A stretch of DNA of 43,811 nt from Fibrobacter sp. (GCA_017503015.1 JAFVTX010000052.1:1-43811); one strand, 5' to 3'. Positions 32,848-42,409 are shown, counted from the stretch's first letter. Numbers and translations: made by a program. Notes: a model not told the origin generated them from the letters alone.

Positions 32848-32880
32848 AAAAAGCGACCTCCGGATGGAAGTCGCTTTTTG
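32848..32880 (+). terminator. Terminator after the Rpn cassette
   Basis: AAAAAGCGACCTCC-GGAT... pairing with GGAAGTCGCTTTTT: a 14-bp stem with one mismatch, A-run before and T-run after. It lies after the second cassette, which supports both copies being in one transcript. Confidence 0.85.
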
Positions 32881-33047
32881 CAATGAAGTCTAGTGAATTT
32901 ACAGACTCACAACCGCCAGCTCCGCACGGGCAGTTTTTTTGAGGGGTGGAGCAGATTATTCGGCCTGTGGGCCTCAGATTATTCTAGATGGCGGGTCCCT
33001 TCGACTGCGCTCAGGGCAGGCTCTGCCCGCCATGACGTTGACGTGTG

Positions 33048-33205
33048 CCTTACGGGGTTTTACAGAAACCCACGCGGCTCAACCACGCCATTTCGCACAA
33101 GTGCGCTTGGCGTGGCGCTCGCCTTACGGGGTTTTACAGAAACCCTTGCGGCTCGGTAAAACCATTTCATGCAAGCACGATTGGTTTTACGCTCGCCTTA
33201 CGGGG
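33048..33205. repeat. 74-bp tandem hairpin repeat with compensatory stem changes
   Basis: Two full 74-bp units (33048-33121, 33122-33195) and the start of a third. Each has a constant hairpin GGGTTT-TACAG-AAACCC and a second hairpin whose outer 8-bp stem differs between units but pairs perfectly in both: CCACGCCA/TGGCGTGG (33083-33090, 33108-33115) and TAAAACCA/TGGTTTTA (33157-33164, 33182-33189). An inner stem-loop with an AA loop is also kept. Four of eight outer pairs changed on both sides. Confidence 0.85.
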
Positions 33206-33208
33206 TTT

Positions 33209-33306
33209 TAGGGGCGGAGCCCCTAGGAGAGGGGGTAGGCAAAGACTCAAGGAGATCCCCGACCAAGTCGGGGATGACATGAGGCTGGAGCGAGGGGGGA
33301 GGCTTC
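33209..33306. repeat. Composite GGGG/CCCCTAGGAG element, copy 1
   Basis: Order on the plus strand: GGGGCGGAGCCCC hairpin, CCCCTAGGAGAGGGGGTAG, AAAGACT, the hairpin ATCCCCGACCAAGTCGGGGAT followed by GACA, GGCTGGAGCGAG and GAGGCTTCCCCC. The same modules in the same order occur at 38703-38900 with different hairpins inserted. Together with 32881-33047, which holds GGGCAGGCTCTGCCC and CCTTCGACTGCGCTCAGG repeat pieces, this makes the whole 486-bp gap repeat-derived and non-coding. Confidence 0.7.
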
Positions 33307-33309
33307 CCC

Positions 33310-33744
33310 CTATGCCCCTTCTACATACAACTTCTTCATCTCGTCGGAAATGGCCATAGGGCGGCCGCGGTTCAGGTCCACCAGCACCCACTGGGTCTCG
33401 GATTCGAAAATCACCTTGCCGTCGGACACCCGCTCGAACTTGCACTTTCGAATGGTGGCCACCTTGCCGTAAGCCGCCACCCAGGTGGTGCCCTTGATTT
33501 CGTCGCCCAGGAACGCCTGGTTCTTGTATTCGATGTGCTGCACGTGGATCATCCAGCCGGCGCCAAGGCTTCTCATGAGGGCGGTGCCGCCTACCGATTC
33601 GGAGTGGGCGATGGCGATGTCCTGGATCCACTGCACGGACCACACGTTGTTGAAATGGTGGTTGTCGTCAATCATCTCCGGCGTCACCTTGAACACCTGG
33701 GTAAACTGCATGGGGTTCACCGTCTCTTCCATCGCAATGGCCAT
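33310..33744 (-). CDS. Hotdog-fold acyl-CoA thioesterase (4HBT-like)
   Basis: 144-aa hotdog-fold thioesterase of the 4-hydroxybenzoyl-CoA thioesterase/YbgC type, which hydrolyses acyl-CoA or acyl-ACP thioesters. The active-site segment is MIDDNHHFNNVWSVQWI (D27, N28, H30), followed by AHSESVGG, WMIHVQHIEYKNQAFLGDEI and the strand RKCKFERVSDGKVIFESETQWVLVD. The exact substrate is unknown. ATG 33744 is preferred because GGAGG lies four bases upstream; the frame runs on to 33825. The composite repeat ends 3 bases beyond its stop. Confidence 0.87.
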   Translation of the reverse strand: MAIAMEETVNPMQFTQVFKVTPEMIDDNHHFNNVWSVQWIQDIAIAHSESVGGTALMRSLGAGWMIHVQHIEYKNQAFLGDEIKGTTWVAAYGKVATIRKCKFERVSDGKVIFESETQWVLVDLNRGRPMAISDEMKKLYVEGA

Positions 33745-33766
33745 AACGCCTCCGTTTTTTGGTTGT

Positions 33767-33773
33767 AAAGATA
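33767..33773 (-). promoter_or_regulatory. TATCTTT box for the thioesterase gene
   Basis: Minus-strand TTTATTATCTTTACAACC; TATCTTT ends 22 bases before ATG 33744. Confidence 0.45.
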
Positions 33774-33896
33774 ATAAAGGTTCGGGGCACGGGGTTTCGG
33801 GTTCAGAGTTAAAAAGAACCCTCACCGGATTACTCGTTTAGTTCGGAATGACGCCACACGGCCCGACACATTTATACCTGTTTTTCCCGTTAATGT

Positions 33897-33903
33897 TATA
33901 TTT
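33897..33903 (+). promoter_or_regulatory. TATATTT box for glgB
   Basis: GTTATATTTACAACG, 22 bases before ATG 33926, with AAAAGGAG at 33913-33920. Confidence 0.5.
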
Positions 33904-33925
33904 ACAACGAATAAAAGGAGTTTTT

Positions 33926-36142
33926 ATGGATTGGAACGATTTTACCACGCTGACCCGCGACCAGATGCTGCCCATTTGGGATTTTTACTGCAGTGACCCC
34001 TTCTCGGTGCTGGGCATCCACCCGCTGGAAACCGACAAGGGCATCAAGACAGTCATCCGCACCTACCAGCCCCAGGCGTCCTTTGTGCGGGGCGAGTCCT
34101 GCGACGGCGAGGTGGAATTCGACTTCGTGAAACTGGGCGACACCGGTTTTTACGAAGCCATCCTGGACATGGAATTCGAGCCCTTCTTCTACAACCTGAT
34201 TATCAAGCAGGAGGGCGGCATCGAATACACCCTCACCGACCCCTACGCCTTCCAGCCCGTGCTCTCCGAATTCGACCGGCACCTGATTTCTACCGGCACC
34301 CACTACGAACTCTACCGCAAGCTGGGCGCGAACCTGGTGGAACACCAGGGCTTCAAGGGAGTGCAGTTCGCCGTCTGGGCCCCCAACGCCCGCGCCGTTT
34401 CTGTCGTCGGCAGTTTCAATAGTTGGGACGGACGCCGCCACCAGATGCGCATGCTGGGCAGCTCCGGCATCTGGGAAATTTTCATCCCGAACATCGGCGA
34501 AAACGAACTATACCGTTTCGAAATCCACGGCGCCGACGGCAACCTCCACGTGAAGGTGGACCCGCTGGCAAAACTCTCCGAAGTGCGTCCGGCCACCGCC
34601 TCCATCACCACCCACCTGGACGGCTACGAATGGGGCGACGAACTCTACATGAAGACCCACTGGGCCACCAAGGTCTTCGGAAGCCCCATGAACATCTACG
34701 AGGTGCATGCCGGCTCCTGGAGGCGCGACCCGGCGAACCCCGACCGCTTCCTCAACTGGGACGAACTTTCCGAACGCCTCATCCCCTACCTCAAAGAGAT
34801 GGGCTACACCCACGTGGAATTCTTGCCGCTGGCGGAACACCCGCTGGACGAATCCTGGGGCTACCAGGTGACGGGCTACTACTCCCCCACCAGCCGCTAC
34901 GGCACGCCCGACCAGTTCCGCCACTTTGTGGACCTGTGCCACCAGAACGAAATCGGCGTGATTCTCGACTGGGTTCCGGCACACTTCCCCAAAGACGCCC
35001 ACGCCCTTGGCCGCTTTGACGGCACCGCCTGCTACGAGCATGCCGACCCGCGCCAAGGCGAACACCCCCACTGGGGCACCTACATCTTCAACCTGGGCCG
35101 CAACGAAGTCAAGAACTTCCTCATTGCAAACGCCATGTACTGGCTCAAGGAATTCCACTGCGACGGTCTCCGCGTAGATGCCGTGGCATCCATGCTCTAC
35201 CTGGACTACGGCAAGGGCCCGGGCGAATGGGTGCCCAACAAGGACGGCGGCAACATCAACTACGACACCATCGAGTTCCTGAAACACCTGAACAGCATCA
35301 TGGGCCGCCTCACGCCTCATGCCATCCTCATTGCCGAAGAATCCACCAGCTTCCCCAGCATCACCCGTCCGCCGGAGCAGGGGGGCTTAGGCTTCCACTA
35401 CAAGTGGAACATGGGCTGGATGAACGACTTCCTGAGTTACATCCAGCACGAGCCCATCCACCGCAAGTACCACCACAACCAGCTGACCTTCAGCATGGTG
35501 TACGCCTACAGCGAAAACTTCATCCAGGTGTTCAGCCACGACGAGGTGGTCCACGGCAAGGGCTCCATGCTTGGCAAGATGCCCGGCGACAACTGGCAGA
35601 AATTTGCAAACCTCCGCCTCACCTACGCCTTCCAGTACGCCCACCCGGGCAAGGTGCTGAACTTCATGGGCAACGAGTTCGGGCAGTTCCGGGAATGGAA
35701 CGAGAAGCAGTCCCTGGACTGGCACCTGATTACCTGGGATAGCCACGGAAAACTGCTGCAGATGGTGAAGGTGCTGAACCACCTGTACAAGGAAAACTCG
35801 CCCTTCTGGGAAATCGACCACTACCACACCGGATTCGAATGGATCTGGTGCGACGACGCCGACAACTCCATCGTTTCCTTTGTCCGCAAGGACGACCACG
35901 GGAACCAGATTCTCTGCGTGTTCAACTTCACGCCGGTGGTCCGCAACGACTACCGCCTGGGCGCACCCACCCGCGGCGCCTGGAAAGAAATCTTCAACAC
36001 CGACGCCGACATGTTCGGCGGCTCCAACGTGGGTAACCTGGGCGAAGTCTGGACCCAGGACATCCCGTGGCAGAACAGGCAGTGGAGCCTCAACATCAAG
36101 CTCCCGCCCCTGGCCGCGGTGTTCTTCCTGCTGGAGAGGTAA
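33926..36142 (+). CDS. glgB: 1,4-alpha-glucan branching enzyme
   Basis: Introduces alpha-1,6 branches into glycogen; GH13 family, 738 aa, typical length. The N-terminal CBM48-like beta-sandwich module (SVLGIHPLE..., VQFAVWAPNARAVSVVGSFNSWDGRRHQMR) is followed by the catalytic barrel: DGLRVDAVASMLYLDY with nucleophile D418, LIAEESTSFP with acid/base E471, and SHDEVVHGKGS for the transition-state Asp. A C-terminal beta domain ends LPPLAAVFFLLER. ATG 33926 has AAAAGGAG five bases upstream. Fibrobacter-type bacteria store glycogen, which fits. The neighbouring nucleotidyltransferase on the other strand may feed sugar-nucleotide pools but its product is not known. Confidence 0.96.
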   Translation: MDWNDFTTLTRDQMLPIWDFYCSDPFSVLGIHPLETDKGIKTVIRTYQPQASFVRGESCDGEVEFDFVKLGDTGFYEAILDMEFEPFFYNLIIKQEGGIEYTLTDPYAFQPVLSEFDRHLISTGTHYELYRKLGANLVEHQGFKGVQFAVWAPNARAVSVVGSFNSWDGRRHQMRMLGSSGIWEIFIPNIGENELYRFEIHGADGNLHVKVDPLAKLSEVRPATASITTHLDGYEWGDELYMKTHWATKVFGSPMNIYEVHAGSWRRDPANPDRFLNWDELSERLIPYLKEMGYTHVEFLPLAEHPLDESWGYQVTGYYSPTSRYGTPDQFRHFVDLCHQNEIGVILDWVPAHFPKDAHALGRFDGTACYEHADPRQGEHPHWGTYIFNLGRNEVKNFLIANAMYWLKEFHCDGLRVDAVASMLYLDYGKGPGEWVPNKDGGNINYDTIEFLKHLNSIMGRLTPHAILIAEESTSFPSITRPPEQGGLGFHYKWNMGWMNDFLSYIQHEPIHRKYHHNQLTFSMVYAYSENFIQVFSHDEVVHGKGSMLGKMPGDNWQKFANLRLTYAFQYAHPGKVLNFMGNEFGQFREWNEKQSLDWHLITWDSHGKLLQMVKVLNHLYKENSPFWEIDHYHTGFEWIWCDDADNSIVSFVRKDDHGNQILCVFNFTPVVRNDYRLGAPTRGAWKEIFNTDADMFGGSNVGNLGEVWTQDIPWQNRQWSLNIKLPPLAAVFFLLER

Positions 36143-36216
36143 TTCGGAGTTCGGAGTTCGAAATTGTTTTTTAGAATACAACTCTGAAATCCGAATTCAA
36201 AAACCTGAAATAAAAA

Positions 36217-36285
36217 GGGGAAAGCTTTCCCCTGGTTCGCACTTCGTTGCTCTCCACCCCTTCGTTCGCCGGGGGCAGCCCGTCT
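36217..36285. repeat. Hairpin block with GGGGAAAGC module
   Basis: Follows glgB and an ATTCGGAGTTCGGAGTTCG tract (36142-36161). GGGGAAAGCTTTCCCCTGG is a perfect palindrome, also seen as GGGGAAAGCCTTCCCCT at 26411 and GGAAGGCTTTCCCC at 38883. It is followed by CACCCCTTCGTTCGCCGGGGGCAGCCCG just before the stop of the nucleotidyltransferase. Confidence 0.6.
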
Positions 36286-37209
36286 TTATCTATGGAGTAT
36301 GGTATCCTGGATGGAGCCGTACTTCACCTGGACGCGATCCCACAGGATGGCGTTCTTGATGGAGCAGTTCTTCAGCACGCAGCCATCGCCTACGGCCACG
36401 TTGGGCCCGATCTTGCAGTTCTCGATAACCACGTCTTTTCCGATATGGCAAGGACCTTCGATTGTGGTTCCCGGGAAAGACGCTTCCTTGGAGTTGTCGT
36501 TCCGGTTCAAAACGTCGGCGTTAGTAGCGAGCAAGGTTTCAATCAGGCCGCAGTCCAACCACTTCTTGACCGGAGCTGTATGGAACTTGCAGCCCTTCTG
36601 GAGCATCATCTCCAGGGCGTCGGTCAGCTGGAACTCGTCCTTGGTACGGACGTCGTTGTCCATCAGGTACTTCAGGGATTCCTTCAGGACCTTCACGTCC
36701 TTGATAAAGTAAATGCCCACAATGGCCTCGTCGGAGACGAACTCCTGAGGCTTTTCCACCAGTTTCTGGATAGAGCCGGTTCCGTCGGTCACGGCCACGC
36801 CAAAGCGGGAGGGGTCCTTCACCTTGAAGGTGTACAGCACGTTTTCCGTCTCGTTCTTCAAAATAGACAGATCCGCCTCGAACAGCGTGTCGCCCAAGAT
36901 AATCAGCATGGGCTCGTCGTCGTTCACGAAAGGCAGCGCCAGGGAAATAGCCTCTCCCAGCCCCTGGGGGTTCTCCTGACGGACGGTGCGGGTCTTGCCC
37001 CAGCATTCCCTATCCTTGAGGAAGGCGTCCATCTGGTCGGCCTTGTAGCCCGTAATAAAAATTGTCTCGGAGGGCTCCAGCGGGAGGGAGTCCTCTACAA
37101 TCCAGTCTATAATCGTCTTGCCCGCGACGGGCAGCAAACACTTGGGGCGGTCTTCGGTATATGGACGGAGCCTCACTCCGCTACCGGCAACCGGCAGTAC
37201 AATCTTCAT
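36286..37209 (-). CDS. Nucleotidyltransferase (sugar-1-phosphate NTP transferase) with beta-helix tail
   Basis: 307-aa nucleotidyltransferase that activates a sugar-1-phosphate with an NTP (glucose-1-phosphate thymidylyl/uridylyl or mannose-1-phosphate guanylyl type). The signature GSGVRLRPYTEDRPKCLLPVAGK is at residues 9-31, followed by IILGDTLFEADLS (metal-binding Asp), FGVAVTDGTGSIQKLVEKP and VGIYFIKD. The last ~65 residues form left-handed beta-helix hexapeptides (GPCHIGKDVVIENCKIGPNVAVGDGCVLKNCSIKNAI). Specificity cannot be assigned from sequence. ATG 37209 is set by AAGGA seven bases upstream. Confidence 0.88.
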   Translation of the reverse strand: MKIVLPVAGSGVRLRPYTEDRPKCLLPVAGKTIIDWIVEDSLPLEPSETIFITGYKADQMDAFLKDRECWGKTRTVRQENPQGLGEAISLALPFVNDDEPMLIILGDTLFEADLSILKNETENVLYTFKVKDPSRFGVAVTDGTGSIQKLVEKPQEFVSDEAIVGIYFIKDVKVLKESLKYLMDNDVRTKDEFQLTDALEMMLQKGCKFHTAPVKKWLDCGLIETLLATNADVLNRNDNSKEASFPGTTIEGPCHIGKDVVIENCKIGPNVAVGDGCVLKNCSIKNAILWDRVQVKYGSIQDTILHR

Positions 37210-37266
37210 AAAAAATCCTTGACACAAAAACTTTGCCGCGGTCAGCGGCAAAGGTGCATATAAGAA

Positions 37267-37273
37267 AAATATA
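37267..37273 (-). promoter_or_regulatory. TATATTT box for the nucleotidyltransferase
   Basis: Minus-strand TTATGTATATTTTTCTTATATG, about 57 bases before ATG 37209. Confidence 0.45.
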
Positions 37274-37387
37274 CATAAAAAAGGAGAAATAGACCTCACC
37301 CCAAAGCCATTTCGCAAGGAAATGCGATTAAGCGCACATCAATTCACCTGGAAGGTCGATTTTGTGGAATAAGTCCGCCTCAAATAC

Positions 37388-37423
37388 AAAAAAAATGCCG
37401 AAATCTTGCGAATTTCGGCATTT
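37388..37423 (-). terminator. Terminator of tRNA-Lys
   Basis: On the minus strand TGCCGAAAT-TCGCAAG-ATTTCGGCA followed by TTTTTTTT, directly after the tRNA 3' end. Strong rho-independent terminator. Confidence 0.9.
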
Positions 37424-37425
37424 CG

Positions 37426-37498
<73 letters not shown>

Positions 37499-37519
37499 AT
37501 TGTCGCTTGGACGGGGTCA

Positions 37520-37548
37520 ATTATAGAAAAGGGCGGTGCCGCTGTCAA
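37520..37548 (-). promoter_or_regulatory. Consensus sigma-70 promoter of tRNA-Lys
   Basis: Minus strand TTGACA (37548-37543), 17-bp spacer, TATAAT (37525-37520): a perfect E. coli-type consensus about 22 bases before the mature tRNA 5' end. It differs sharply from the TA-N-(A/C)-TT boxes of the protein genes. Confidence 0.85.
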
Positions 37549-37620
37549 GGGCTGAAAAAGCATTTTTTCAAAAAAATTTTTTCCAAAGCGATACGGCATG
37601 CGGTAATAGGGAAAGCGTTG

Positions 37621-37793
37621 TCAGTCATCGGTTTTCAGCTATGAGTTCTCAGTCATAGAAGAAGCAAGCCATGTTGAAAATCAGTAGTCAAACGTTACTC
37701 ACGACTCAAAACTCACTACTCACAACACTCTACCTCATCTCTTTTTACACGATAATCCCTATCCCCTAGATCCTAAATCCTAGCCTCTATTAG
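37621..37793. repeat. Mixed low-complexity repeat region upstream of xer gene
   Basis: Contains GTCATCGGTTTTCAGCTATGAG, AGTTCTCAGTCATAG, an opposite-strand ACTCACGACTCAAAACTCACTACTCACAAC tract (37695-37725) and a CCTATCCCCTAGATCCTAAATCCTAG tract (37759-37787). With the tRNA region this accounts for the 598-bp gap; 37210-37387 holds only the promoter of the upstream gene and no other signal I can support. Confidence 0.75.
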
Positions 37794-37794
37794 C

Positions 37795-37801
37795 TATATT
37801 C
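37795..37801 (+). promoter_or_regulatory. TATATTC box, 6 nt before xer ATG
   Basis: TATATTC then CCCTCC then ATG 37808: near-identical geometry to the 7-nt leaderless starts. The CCCTCC spacer is not a ribosome site. Confidence 0.55.
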
Positions 37802-37807
37802 CCCTCC

Positions 37808-38701
37808 ATGAGCCTCAACACGAACCGCATGGACGCCTACCTGGCCTTCTTGGGAGTGGAACGGAACCTTTCGCCCAAGACCATCCAGAGCTACCAGGAA
37901 GACCTGCGGCATTTTATCGCCTGGCTAGACGAGGACGGCATCGACCTGAAAGAACTCACCCCCCAGAAACTGGACGAATTCCTGACTCTTACCGCAAGCC
38001 GCGCGGAATACTCCCCCACCTCCGTAGCGAGGCATTTTTCTAGCCTGCGGGGGTTCCTCAAGTACATGCAGAACCAGGGCGAGTACAACTTCAGCACGGA
38101 ATCCATGCTGGAGCGTCCGAAACTCGGACACTACCTGCCGGAATACCTTACCCGCGAAGAAGTGGACAGCGTTTTCGAAAGTGCTGCCAACGGCAAGAAC
38201 CCGCTGAGGGATACCGCCCTCTTCGAGCTCATGTACAGTGCAGGACTCCGTATTTCGGAAGCCCTGGGCATCAAGCTTTCGCAGCTGGACCTGGACAACG
38301 AGTGGCTCACGCCTATCGGTAAGGGCAACAAGCAGCGCCTGATTCCCCTGGGCAGCAAAGCAAAAGAAAATTTGAGGGCGTGGATCGAAGATGGCCGACC
38401 CCTCACCCACCCGACTACAGACAACATAATCCTAAACAAAAACGGCAAGCCCATGAGTCGCATGGGAGCCTGGAAAATTGTGCAACAGCACACGGCCCAC
38501 CTGACCAAGCAGGTGTCGCCCCACACCTTCCGCCACAGCTTTGCCACCCACTGCCTGGAAGCGGGTATGGACCTGCGCGTTTTGCAAGAACTGCTAGGCC
38601 ACGCCGACATCAGCACCACGCAAATTTATACGCATATCGACAAGGAATTCATCAAGCAAGAACATAGGCAGTTCCACCCGAGAGAAATGAGCGGGAAGTA
38701 A
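37808..38701 (+). CDS. xerD: Tyrosine recombinase XerC/XerD-like
   Basis: Site-specific tyrosine recombinase; XerC/D resolve chromosome dimers at dif with FtsK. 297 aa, standard length. The N-terminal SAM-like core-binding domain (1-105; LGVERNLSPKTIQSYQEDLRHF) precedes the catalytic domain with the full set R148 (SAGLRISEAL), K172, H239-x2-R242 (HTFRHSFATH), H265 (LLGHADISTT) and nucleophile Y274. XerD is the better guess from the core but XerC cannot be excluded. No integrase-type arm-binding domain and no att sites, so a housekeeping role is likely. A dif site is not recognised here. Confidence 0.88.
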   Translation: MSLNTNRMDAYLAFLGVERNLSPKTIQSYQEDLRHFIAWLDEDGIDLKELTPQKLDEFLTLTASRAEYSPTSVARHFSSLRGFLKYMQNQGEYNFSTESMLERPKLGHYLPEYLTREEVDSVFESAANGKNPLRDTALFELMYSAGLRISEALGIKLSQLDLDNEWLTPIGKGNKQRLIPLGSKAKENLRAWIEDGRPLTHPTTDNIILNKNGKPMSRMGAWKIVQQHTAHLTKQVSPHTFRHSFATHCLEAGMDLRVLQELLGHADISTTQIYTHIDKEFIKQEHRQFHPREMSGK

Positions 38702-38702
38702 G

Positions 38703-40138
<1,436 letters not shown>

Positions 40139-40160
40139 AGGCACCGCACAAGCGTACAGA

Positions 40161-40195
40161 AAAGGCGTCCCGGTATCGGGAAGCCTTCTTTCTTC
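40161..40195 (+). terminator. leuB terminator
   Basis: AAAGGCGTCCCG-GTAT-CGGGAAGCCTTCTTTCTTC: AAGGC/GCCTT and TCCCG/CGGGA pairing with a small internal loop, then a T-rich tail. Confidence 0.7.
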
Positions 40196-40217
40196 AAGGA
40201 GAATCTGTAGAAGAAAC

Positions 40218-40955
40218 TTATGCTTCGACGGTCTTGCCCTTTTCGACAGCGTCGGCGAGGGTCATGCCCGTAAATTCCTGGGCGCTGAACCAGCGGCCGC
40301 TCTTCTTGTCGTCGAGCATCACGGAGACCATGGAGCCGGGAATCACGCTTTCGGGAGCGTTGGGGGCGTTGGGGCCGCCAAGGTCCGTGCGGAGCCAACC
40401 CGGGTCCATCACGTTCATCATCACGTCGGTGCCGTTGAGCTTGCAGGCAAAATCCTTCACGAACTTGGTAAGGGCGGCCTTGGCACAGGCGTAACCCATC
40501 AGTTCCGGCTCGTTGGCGATACCGCTGGTGGTAAGCTGCATGCGGCCAAAACCACGCTTGATCATGCCCGGCAAAAAGTGATAGGCAATCTTGATGGGCG
40601 CAAAGAAGTTCACCGCCATGGCATGGTGGAAATCGTCCATGGTGTTGGTAAGGTAGTCGGTAAAGTAGTGGCTCATGAGACCCGCGTTGTTGAACACCAG
40701 GTCCACCTGCACACCCCAGCTGTCGATTTCAGCAAGGGCGGCGTCGATTTCGGCCTCGTTTTCCAGGTTGCAGCCCACGGCACGACCTTCCACGCCGAGT
40801 TTCTTGATTTCGGCCAGCACCGGTTCGGCATGGGCCTTGTCGCGACCCTGCAAGATGATATTTGCACCCAATTTCGCCATCTCGATGGCAGTCAGGCGAC
40901 CGACCCCGCGGCAACCGCCGGTAATCAGGCACCATTTTCCCTTTACGTCAATCAT
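40218..40955 (-). CDS. Short-chain dehydrogenase/reductase
   Basis: 245-aa classical SDR oxidoreductase. Rossmann motif TGGCRGVG (12-19), NNAG at 89-92, catalytic S144 (TTSGIAN), Y155 and K159 (YACAKAA), and a DPGWLRTDLGG segment. R38 in GRDK after the second strand hints at NADP(H) preference. The substrate is unknown. Reverse-strand AAGGA precedes the ATG. It converges on leuB, separated by the leuB terminator. A minus-strand TATCTTG (40999-41005) may be its promoter. Confidence 0.9.
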   Translation of the reverse strand: MIDVKGKWCLITGGCRGVGRLTAIEMAKLGANIILQGRDKAHAEPVLAEIKKLGVEGRAVGCNLENEAEIDAALAEIDSWGVQVDLVFNNAGLMSHYFTDYLTNTMDDFHHAMAVNFFAPIKIAYHFLPGMIKRGFGRMQLTTSGIANEPELMGYACAKAALTKFVKDFACKLNGTDVMMNVMDPGWLRTDLGGPNAPNAPESVIPGSMVSVMLDDKKSGRWFSAQEFTGMTLADAVEKGKTVEA

Positions 40956-41073
40956 GTTTTATCCTTTGCGGCACAGGGCCGCGAATCGGTTACTTAAACA
41001 AGATACACTTTTTCAAGCCCCGGGAACAAGTTTTTGCAGGGAAAAAGTGTTTACGGGTGTAAAGAGGGTCGGT

Positions 41074-42402
41074 CTAGCAGCTTACCGACAGGGACTGTAC
41101 GGCCAGCGCAGGCACCTTGGTGCTGGAAAAGTCGTCGTAGTAGGCGTTTCCGCAGGCCACCACTTCTTGGATGATGTCGAAATAGTTCCCGCTCAGGGTC
41201 ACGCTATCTACGGGGTGGACAATCAGGCCGTTTTCGCACCAGAAACCGTGGGCACCAATGCTCAGTTCCCCGCTCACCGAATTGCAGCCGGAATTTCCTT
41301 CCAGCCGAGCCACCAGCAGGCAGCTGGGGAAAAGTTTCAGCAGTTCTTCCGTAGATTTTTCGCCACAGGGAACGTACATGTTGTAGAAGGACGTGGACAT
41401 CTTTGTGCCCAGGTCGCGAACGCCGTTTCCGGTGGACTTGCAGCCCGCCTTGGCGGCGGTTTCCAGATTGTAGAGGCCCTGGCCAAAAACGCCCCCGTCG
41501 ATGACCTTCACCAGCTGGGTAGGCACGCCTTCGGAATCGTAGGGGAAATGATGGCTGAACAGGTCTCCGGAACCTACGCTCCAAAGGGAGAGGCAACCCG
41601 ACGCAATCTTCGAGCCTTCCTTGCCCGAAAGCCTGGAAAGGCCTTTCTGCATGGAATCTGCCAGGTAGGGCTGACTGTACATCCGCATGAACCGGCCAGA
41701 AATCCGCTCCGACAGGACCACGGGAATCTTGCCGCCCTCGATCTTCTTTGCGCCGAACAGTTCCGTAGAGTATCCCGCCGCACGGGTGGCGATTCCGTCT
41801 ACGTCGATTTCGTTCCAGTTGCGGGTGGACTTGGTAAAACTGCCCAACTTCTTGACGCCGTCACGACATGCAACCGCCCCTACCCCGACTGAAACGGAAT
41901 TGGAGCGGGTCCTGTAAAAAACGCCCTTGCTGTTTGCCACGTAGTCTTCGCTGTTGGAAAGGTCCGCCCCTAGGTAAGGGATGTTCTCGATTTCCTTGGA
42001 CTTGGCGAAGGTCGCCTTTTCCAAATCGATGCAGACATCCTTCATTTCGGACAGGCCGATTTTTTCCAGGGCCGGATTGTAGTCCTCGTCTGGCTGCGGC
42101 AAGGCGCCCGGTCCAGGTAAATCCACGTTGATTTCATCGGTCCATTGGGTATGGCAAAGGGCGTCTTTCAGGGTCTGCTCCAGGGCGTCTGCCGTAAGGC
42201 GCTCCGTATGGGCGTAGCCCGGACGACCATTCTTGATGACGCGGATTCCCACACCTACGGAATCGGAAATTTCCGTATTCTGGACCTGCCCCTGGAAAAG
42301 GGAAAGGCCTTCGGAATGGGACCTGGAGGCAAGCACGTCGAACTGTTCCGCCTGGCCCTTGGCCTTGTCGTTGATGTAAGAAATGGCGTCTTCGAGAGTC
42401 AT
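41074..42402 (-). CDS. tldE: TldE/PmbA-family protein
   Basis: 442-aa member of the TldD/PmbA (peptidase U62) family, on the TldE side: no HExxxH zinc motif, which TldD carries. Family segments: SRSHSEGLSLFQGQVQNTEISDSVGVGIRV, GYAHTERLTADALEQTL, YLGADLSNSEDYVANSKGV, GVPTQLVKVIDGGVFGQGLYNLETAAKAG and NGLIVHPVDSVTLSGNYFDI. TldD/TldE heterodimers degrade unfolded peptides and process peptides such as microcin B17. The tldD partner is not in the window. The start is a leaderless-type ATG. Confidence 0.9.
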   Translation of the reverse strand: MTLEDAISYINDKAKGQAEQFDVLASRSHSEGLSLFQGQVQNTEISDSVGVGIRVIKNGRPGYAHTERLTADALEQTLKDALCHTQWTDEINVDLPGPGALPQPDEDYNPALEKIGLSEMKDVCIDLEKATFAKSKEIENIPYLGADLSNSEDYVANSKGVFYRTRSNSVSVGVGAVACRDGVKKLGSFTKSTRNWNEIDVDGIATRAAGYSTELFGAKKIEGGKIPVVLSERISGRFMRMYSQPYLADSMQKGLSRLSGKEGSKIASGCLSLWSVGSGDLFSHHFPYDSEGVPTQLVKVIDGGVFGQGLYNLETAAKAGCKSTGNGVRDLGTKMSTSFYNMYVPCGEKSTEELLKLFPSCLLVARLEGNSGCNSVSGELSIGAHGFWCENGLIVHPVDSVTLSGNYFDIIQEVVACGNAYYDDFSSTKVPALAVQSLSVSC

Positions 42403-42409
42403 AGTTTTG

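Noticed and set aside
33048-33205. CRISPR array
   Set aside because: The 74-bp units share their ends and internal segments rather than alternating constant repeats with unrelated spacers, only two full units exist, and no cas genes are present.
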